Below are positions 33,580 to 38,622 of a stretch of DNA of 38,622 bases, piece by piece. A model generated the notes under the pieces. That model worked only from the letters and a program-made list of their open reading frames with translations, was not told where the DNA came from and did no database searches. The stretch covers positions 1 through 38,622 of the forward strand of contig FR886129.1 in assembly GCA_000436475.1 (NCBI GenBank), given 5' to 3'. The number at the start of each line of letters is the position of its first letter. Position 1 is the stretch's first letter. The translations under genes and the position numbers were made by a program. The DNA is from Eubacterium sp. CAG:248 (GTDB lineage Bacteria > Bacillota > Clostridia > Lachnospirales > Lachnospiraceae).

Positions 33580-34770
33580 TTACCAGTAACCTAGCTCTAA
33601 GCCTTTCTCATACACCCCATAACCTATGGCATAGTATCCATATGAATTAAGATGTGTATAATCATACTTTATCGTTTCAGGAACTCTTCCCTGTGAAAGA
33701 TCTTCCTCATCCATCTGTGTCGGTTCTAAGCCTGCTATATTAAGTGCATTTTCAAGCAGATAAGTTCTCATATTGATAAAATGTTCTCCAAAGGCTTCCC
33801 TAAGTGCTGCCTCCCACATAGAATCATCAGTTCCTATCTCCTGGTTGCTCGTATAATTCGCGCTATCAACTGACTCCTCAGGATTATCCGTATCACCGAT
33901 TATAATATAGCATTCCGTACCAGAATTCGCAATCATTGCCTTATATTGTTCTATAAGTTCATCATAATCATTCCAGCCCCCATTGCTGCCCATCTGTATA
34001 ACAAGCACATCTCCTGATATATCATGTGCTGCCTTTGTTATAATCTGTGAACCATTCTTTAATTTAACGCTCTTATCCACGGCATTATCATATATACTTA
34101 TATATATCCTGCTATTATCATATTCCAGCTTAAAAGGTATATCGTTAATATATACAACATTCTCTGGCTGTTGATTATCCGTCTCATATCCGTTAAAATT
34201 CTCTAATATAACTGGGTTTCCTGATTCATCCACTATACTTATCTGTGTGCGTTTTCCCGGTTTAACGGTAATCTGCTTTCCTACATACATCTTTATTCCT
34301 CCCTGTCGGAGTGCTATCTCGTAGGATGTTTCTCCACATACACCAAGATTGTATACATCCATTCCTGTGTAGTATCTAAGTGTATCCGGATAATTCCAGT
34401 TTGAAGCATCTATAATCCCAGCTTCACTCTTTATATATGTATTCTCCTGTCCACCAAGTCCATATGTTATTGAATCTCCCCAGCAGGCTATCTTTTTATT
34501 ATTAATGTTATTATTGTTGTTATCCGAATCTCTTCCATCACATGCCAGATTAACATTTTCATCGTTTTCTGAGCCACTCACATTATCCACACTCGTGCAT
34601 AGCGAATCATCACAATCAAGGTTACTATTCACATTTTTACTTACTATAACTGCATTATGTTTTGCTACTATATTATCTGCTGCAACACTTACAACTAATA
34701 TCAATGCTGCACATATACCAAATATAATTAATCCATACATAACATCTTTTATCCAGCCTCTTACATGCAT
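33580..34770 (-). CDS. Membrane-anchored SGNH-type hydrolase
   Basis: Extracytoplasmic esterase or deacylase of the SGNH/GDSL fold. Seen: 396 residues; an N-terminal anchor at about 11-32, an Asn/Ser-rich linker with a run of Asn, block I CWGDSITYG near 94-102 with the nucleophile Ser, a glycine in NLGVCGE, a ~110-residue insert, then MGSNGG with the Asn of block III near 260, and block V DYTHLNSYGY near 371 with the catalytic Asp and His. AAGGAGG precedes ATG by 9 bases. It shares a transcription unit with the two-component pair downstream. Possible substrates are acetylated wall polysaccharides or peptidoglycan; this is inferred from the family. Confidence 0.8.
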   Translation of the reverse strand: MHVRGWIKDVMYGLIIFGICAALILVVSVAADNIVAKHNAVIVSKNVNSNLDCDDSLCTSVDNVSGSENDENVNLACDGRDSDNNNNNINNKKIACWGDSITYGLGGQENTYIKSEAGIIDASNWNYPDTLRYYTGMDVYNLGVCGETSYEIALRQGGIKMYVGKQITVKPGKRTQISIVDESGNPVILENFNGYETDNQQPENVVYINDIPFKLEYDNSRIYISIYDNAVDKSVKLKNGSQIITKAAHDISGDVLVIQMGSNGGWNDYDELIEQYKAMIANSGTECYIIIGDTDNPEESVDSANYTSNQEIGTDDSMWEAALREAFGEHFINMRTYLLENALNIAGLEPTQMDEEDLSQGRVPETIKYDYTHLNSYGYYAIGYGVYEKGLELGYW

Positions 34771-34924
34771 AGACAGCCGCCTCCTTATCTATGTGTCCAT
34801 CTGCCACTTAATACATGCTTTAAACACGTCTTATATTTATGATATCTTTCGTTTATTATGTTATAAATATAAAACCAAATGATGTATATGTATTTATAAT
34901 ATTTCTTTAGTTTTCTTAAGACTT

Positions 34925-35386
34925 TTACCAGTAATTAACTGAATTCTCAACAAGCTTACTTCCCTGATATCTTAACTTAACCGTAAAAAATCTTTTTTCG
35001 TCTTCTAATATCAGCTTAAGGAATACCGCATCACCTTCCCATGTCGGAAGCTCTGGCACCTTCTTTTTATCTATCCACATAAGCTCCCCCTCATCACATT
35101 CACATACATTTCCTGTGAATCCATCTGCCGTAAACAGGCACATAAGTTCAGGCTCACACTCATCACTTATAAATGTAATAAGTCCTCTGAACTTGTATGA
35201 TGTTAATGTAAGTCCGGTTTCCTCTTTAACTTCACGCAGCAGGCATTCCTCAGGTGTTTCACCATCATACGCATGTCCGCCTACGCCTATCCACTTTCCC
35301 TTATTAATATCCTTTTCCTTCTTTGTGCGATGTAACATAAGATAACATCGGTCTTTCTCTATATAACATAATGTTGTCATCTGCAT
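34925..35386 (-). CDS. Nudix hydrolase (MutT/8-oxo-dGTPase-like)
   Basis: Hydrolyses a nucleoside diphosphate linked to another group. Seen: 153 residues; the full Nudix box at about 36-59, with GGHAYDGETPEECLLREV followed by KEETGL. The N-terminus (TTLCYIEKDRCYLMLHR) is typical of bacterial MutT-like 8-oxo-dGTP pyrophosphatases. AAGGAG lies 11 bases before ATG. It is 42 bases after the EamA transporter gene, so the two are probably co-transcribed. Confidence 0.88.
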   Translation of the reverse strand: MQMTTLCYIEKDRCYLMLHRTKKEKDINKGKWIGVGGHAYDGETPEECLLREVKEETGLTLTSYKFRGLITFISDECEPELMCLFTADGFTGNVCECDEGELMWIDKKKVPELPTWEGDAVFLKLILEDEKRFFTVKLRYQGSKLVENSVNYW

Positions 35387-35428
35387 GATATGGCTAACTC
35401 CTTTATAATACGTTCTGGTATAACACTG

Positions 35429-36406
35429 CTACTGCTTTCGTACGTTTACGATAAGGATTCCTATACTTACAAGAATAAGTGCTATAAGTGCATTTATTCC
35501 AAGCTCGCTGCTTCCCTCTCCTAACCACCATGCTGAAAGAAGCACACCAAATACAGGATTGGTAAATCCGAATATAGCTACCTTGGATACAGGGTTGTGC
35601 TTAAGCAGTATTCCCCAGAGAGAATATGCCACTGCTGATATACAAGCAAGATAAAGCAGCATAAGTACAGCGCTTAATGATATATGATTAATTCTGCCAC
35701 CCATGATAAGTCCAACAATCACCATAACTATGCCACCAAATATAAACTGATAGCCACTAAGCATTACCGGGTTATCATTCTTTGAATAATTCTTCATAAG
35801 ACATGATGATACCGCATATGATATTGCACATAAAAACAAGCTTCCATCTCCCATAAGGCTGAGATTCATATCTATGGACTTACCATTCATGCTTACTATA
35901 ATTACACCTGCAAAGCCTATTACACAGCCTGCAAGCTTCTTAAAATCAAGCTTTTCCTGATGAAATACAAGACCTGCAAGCAAAATTACAAAAAATGTGT
36001 TTGAACCATTTATAATAGATGCCTTTACACCGCTATTATGTGCAAGTCCGATATAAAAGAATATATACTGGAGTATTGTCTGGAATAATGCAAGCTTTGC
36101 TATGCTGGGAACTGATGATTTAGTTGGCACTAACATTTTTCTATTAAGCGCACTTCCTATAAGAATAGTAAGTATTCCTGCCAATATAAAACGTGTACCT
36201 GCAAATAATATCTGTGTCCATGTTTCACTTGATGGTATCTTAAATAACGCATACCCTAACTTAATACAAGGTGATGCACTTCCCCAAAGAAATGTACATA
36301 CAAGTGCGAGTGCACATACCACCCAGGTTTTCTGAAGAAAATCTTTTCTGTTCTCTTCTTTAGCTATTGTTTTTGTTTTGTTCGTTAATTGTTCTTTTGT
36401 GTTCAT
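35429..36406 (-). CDS. EamA-family (DMT superfamily) transporter
   Basis: Inner-membrane metabolite exporter of the drug/metabolite superfamily. Seen: 325 residues, about ten membrane segments in two EamA halves, a hydrophilic N-terminus of about 30 residues, FLWGSASPCIKLGYALF near 40, NGSNTFFVILLAGLVFHQEK near 135 and NPVFGVLLSAWWLGEGSSELG near 280. Substrates of this family (amino acids, purines, drugs) cannot be separated by sequence. An inverted repeat about 36 bases upstream may control it. Confidence 0.9.
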   Translation of the reverse strand: MNTKEQLTNKTKTIAKEENRKDFLQKTWVVCALALVCTFLWGSASPCIKLGYALFKIPSSETWTQILFAGTRFILAGILTILIGSALNRKMLVPTKSSVPSIAKLALFQTILQYIFFYIGLAHNSGVKASIINGSNTFFVILLAGLVFHQEKLDFKKLAGCVIGFAGVIIVSMNGKSIDMNLSLMGDGSLFLCAISYAVSSCLMKNYSKNDNPVMLSGYQFIFGGIVMVIVGLIMGGRINHISLSAVLMLLYLACISAVAYSLWGILLKHNPVSKVAIFGFTNPVFGVLLSAWWLGEGSSELGINALIALILVSIGILIVNVRKQ

Positions 36407-36441
36407 TATTACTCTCTTTCTCCCTGATGTTATTTAATATC

Positions 36442-36518
36442 GAGTGAATTTAAATAATGTTACAATTCACTCTAGACACTCTTAGCATATAAAGGTGCAA
36501 ATGCTTTAATATATGCTA
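36442..36518. promoter_or_regulatory. Two inverted repeats between the PLD protein and EamA genes
   Basis: GAGTGAATT (36442-36450) pairs with AATTCACTC (36464-36472), about 36 bases before the EamA start, like an operator. TTAGCATAT (36482-36490) pairs with ATATGCTAA (36510-36518), overlapping the PLD gene stop codon. Neither is followed by a clear T run on the minus strand, so a terminator role is weak. Confidence 0.4.
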
Positions 36519-38108
36519 AAACAGATATCTTGCCCACAAAACAAAATTCTTTATGAGCTTCATCTGACGCTCTCTATATGATGACAACTCTACCGGCTTT
36601 ACATTATATGGATTATCATAGCTTCCATCTTTATCAGCCTTTCTTGCTACCCTTTCATAACCCTCCATTGACTGATTCAACTCTCTGTTAATATCCTTGC
36701 TATCTATCACAAGCATAAGCTCTGTATCCAGATAAGCACTTCTCATATCTATGTTAAATGAGCCTATAACTGATATGTTATCATCAATCAGTACCGACTT
36801 ACCATGGTATGAATAACCGCCTTCATATTCCCATACATCAATCCCTGTACCAAGTATCCTGTTCTTATTAACATAATAATCTGCAGAACCAAATGGATTG
36901 CCATTGTTAGCAACTGAATTCGTCATAAGTGATACATCATCAACTGAGTCGCAAACCGACTTCAGTCCTTCATACATATAATCGTTGCATATAATATATG
37001 GTGTATGCAGCTTAACTCTGCTGTCTGCTTTCTTCATAAGTTCAACAAGCTGATACCACACATATGGTTTCTTTGATGAATATTCTATGGGATTACTCAT
37101 AAGTGCTACATTATTCACTTCATAAGCATCCTTAAACATATCCTTATAAACACTTTCCCCAAGGCCTTTATAAATACCATTATCTGCATTGTCTGCACAA
37201 TAGTCTGCATATAATGAATGAAGTTCTTCCCTGGCTGCTGCCACTTTCTTCTTAGATGCCAGCTTGTTTTTCTTATCTGTGATTCTGGAACTGTCCAACG
37301 AATTATTATCTGAATATGTATTTCCTACATAATAATTATATTCATTATTCTCTGATATTGTAAAATATGTGTCTGTATCTGTAATCGCATTTACCCCATT
37401 GATAAAAGCCTTACTTTCTTTATAATTCCACACTTTTCCAAAATACGATAGAATATCGTTAACAGAACTATTCTCATCTGGATTCTCACAATACACCAAC
37501 GCATCTCTGTCATAATTCTTATATGGCGAGCTGCTTCCTAAAAAATATGAAAATGTGTTTCTTCCACCTATTATATAACTGCTTCTATCAGCTATAAGAT
37601 ACTTATCATGAAGTCTTCCCATAGATTTCCATGGTGCAAACGGATTGACCTTATTATATATCTTAATACTTGTTCCTTCTCCTGCTGCCAACGCTTCAAA
37701 ATAAGGATTACCATTCATACGAAGAAATCCAGATACTCCATCAACTATTACATTTACCGATACTCCACGTTCTGAAGCATCTAGAAGCGCACCAAGAATA
37801 AGCTTTCCACTATCATCTGCCCTGAAATCAAAGGTTGATAATATAATCTCATCCCTAGCGTTGCTTATCAGCTTAATACGCTCAAGCAGTGCATCTCCAT
37901 TATCTTCTATAACTTCCGCCATTTCCGGCTCTGTTCTTGTCTTCCATATATTATCAACAGACAGCTCTTCTTTGTCCTCTTTTGTCAATACTGGCTGTTT
38001 ATGATATGTAATAAGCGCACAGCCAACTATGGCAATCACAATAATAAGTAGTATAGCAAGTATTATTAAGAATACTTTTATCACTTTCTTTAATCTATTT
38101 ATATGCAT
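36516..38108 (-). CDS. Cardiolipin-synthase-like phospholipase D family protein
   Basis: Membrane-anchored phospholipase D superfamily enzyme, probably transferring phosphatidyl groups, as in cardiolipin synthesis. Seen: 530 residues; one N-terminal membrane helix at about 9-32, then two HKD motifs: HDKYLIAD near residue 170 followed by GGRN, and HGKSVLID near 436 followed by GSFNIDMRSAYLDTE. That is the ClsC/YmdC-like arrangement rather than the two-helix ClsA form. GGGA precedes the start. Next on the right is the CRISPR array end. Cardiolipin synthase is the likeliest role; another phosphodiesterase is possible. Confidence 0.82.
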   Translation of the reverse strand: MHINRLKKVIKVFLIILAILLIIVIAIVGCALITYHKQPVLTKEDKEELSVDNIWKTRTEPEMAEVIEDNGDALLERIKLISNARDEIILSTFDFRADDSGKLILGALLDASERGVSVNVIVDGVSGFLRMNGNPYFEALAAGEGTSIKIYNKVNPFAPWKSMGRLHDKYLIADRSSYIIGGRNTFSYFLGSSSPYKNYDRDALVYCENPDENSSVNDILSYFGKVWNYKESKAFINGVNAITDTDTYFTISENNEYNYYVGNTYSDNNSLDSSRITDKKNKLASKKKVAAAREELHSLYADYCADNADNGIYKGLGESVYKDMFKDAYEVNNVALMSNPIEYSSKKPYVWYQLVELMKKADSRVKLHTPYIICNDYMYEGLKSVCDSVDDVSLMTNSVANNGNPFGSADYYVNKNRILGTGIDVWEYEGGYSYHGKSVLIDDNISVIGSFNIDMRSAYLDTELMLVIDSKDINRELNQSMEGYERVARKADKDGSYDNPYNVKPVELSSYRERQMKLIKNFVLWARYLF

Positions 38109-38301
38109 ATACTTTTTCCCTTTTTAAATATATAATCATCTGAAACTTTATCTTATTGTATAAGCTGCAAAATGTGCAATATCTTGTATTCTATCAGTAT
38201 ATACTGTTTATTGCAAGGTTAGTTGTGATTTGTTTATATATTCTTTATGCGTTTTATTTTTTTATATTCAGGTGAAATTATTTTAAATTCAAAAAATTAA
38301 A

Positions 38302-38331
38302 AGAGCTCCCAACTATTATATTGAAAGCTCT
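38302..38331 (-). terminator. Terminator at the distal end of the CRISPR array
   Basis: In minus-strand RNA AGAGCTTTCAA pairs with TTGGGAGCTCT (11 pairs, two G-U) around 8 bases, followed by TTTTAATTTTTT. The G-U pairs would be mismatches on the plus strand, so the hairpin is built for minus-strand transcription, entering from the CRISPR array. The remaining 38109-38300 gap is AT-rich with nothing recognisable apart from the PLD upstream region. Confidence 0.65.
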
Positions 38332-38377
38332 AAAATGCATCTACTAACTAAATTATCAGGTATTTTTTAGATTCTGA

Positions 38378-38622
38378 GTTTATTAATGACTCAATATTTC
38401 AGGTACTAAAACAGTTTAGTCAATGTTTGCACTCATATATCTGAATTCCATGATGACTCAATTCTCCCAGGTACTAAAACAACGGCGCGGTACTAAAACA
38501 ACGGCGCGGGAACTTGTGCGCTTCTTATAGTTTTATGATGACTCAATTCTTTCAGGTACTAAAACCGTTATGTAGTGGGGCGCTCCGTGGAAGCTGTTTT
38601 ATGATGACTCAATTCTTCCAGG
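38378..38622 (-). CRISPR. Leader-distal end of a type II-like CRISPR array, cut by the window edge
   Basis: Seen: four repeat units on the plus strand, at 38378-38412 (35 nt, decayed), ~38445-38480 (decayed 5' part), 38530-38565 (full 36 nt) and 38596-38622 (cut). The full unit starts GTTTTATGATGACTCAATTC and ends AGGTACTAAAAC. Read on the minus strand the repeat starts GTTTTAGTACCTG, the form of type II (Cas9) repeats. Spacers are 30-32 nt, except one of 49 nt explained by a 19-bp duplication. A further, heavily decayed unit may lie at 38340-38370. Decay toward the left means the leader and any cas genes are to the right, outside the window. Subtype not determinable. Confidence 0.88.

Noticed and set aside
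38340..38370. A fifth, very decayed CRISPR repeat (ACTAACTAAATTATCAGGTA)
   Set aside because: It resembles the repeat core, but the distance to the next unit is 43 bases instead of about 66 and the TAAAAC end is lost. Mentioned within the array entry only.
38340..38412. tracrRNA anti-repeat
   Set aside because: The partial matches run in the same orientation as the array repeats and grade into them, with no separate promoter or terminator for plus-strand RNA. They fit decayed repeats better; a tracrRNA would be expected near cas9, outside the window.
38378..38622. Type V (Cas12) array
   Set aside because: The repeat lacks the conserved 3' stem sequence of type V repeats and instead has the GTTTTAG start of type II on the minus strand.

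Overview
The window is AT-rich and every convincing protein gene is on the minus strand. Strong AGGAGG-type ribosome sites, intrinsic terminators, a GntP/CdaR/glycerate-kinase operon, FtsX-type transporters paired with OmpR-family two-component systems, and a type II-like CRISPR repeat suggest a gut clostridium, most likely Lachnospiraceae (Coprococcus-like). The genus is inferred from the style of the genes; no marker gene is present. No rRNA, tRNA or intact insertion sequence was found.

Layout, left to right (transcription runs right to left). (1) 46-4175: glycerate utilisation operon, CdaR-type regulator, GntP-family permease and MOFRL-type glycerate 2-kinase. (2) 4282-21122: two tandem copies of a transporter module. 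Copy A (4282-13475) is complete: response regulator, histidine kinase, permease B, permease A, ATPase. Copy B (13834-21122) keeps both permeases and the ATPase, but its two-component system has collapsed into one chimeric remnant, in which part of the response regulator is joined in frame to the tail of the histidine kinase. A 25-bp promoter-region element with 11-bp direct repeats survives upstream of both copies, so the intact system of copy A may control both. (3) 21435-26763: an AEC transporter, a broken SDR gene, an APH-type kinase whose 3' end has run into the SDR relic, a class III aminotransferase, a 26-codon ORF that copies the aminotransferase N-terminus, an AraC regulator and a cytidylate-kinase-like protein. 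The relics show local duplication and deletion. (4) 26853-29539: polar amino acid ABC importer (binding lipoprotein, permease, ATPase). (5) 29825-30967: iron-type alcohol dehydrogenase, bounded by two related terminators. (6) 31248-34770: anchored SGNH hydrolase, histidine kinase and response regulator. (7) 34925-38108: Nudix hydrolase, EamA transporter and cardiolipin-synthase-like PLD protein. (8) 38300-38622: the decaying, leader-distal end of a CRISPR array that continues past the right edge, with a terminator that fits transcription on the minus strand.

The most unusual content is the duplicated transporter module. Its four permeases are about 950-1010 residues long, each with a very large second outside domain, a calcium-loop-like motif, and what looks like a missing last FtsX membrane segment. 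Also notable are the chimeric two-component remnant, a 26-bp motif shared by two unlinked upstream regions, a 42-bp element placed just after two stop codons, and a 19-bp tandem duplication inside a CRISPR repeat-spacer unit. All calls come from reading the sequence; no database search was run.
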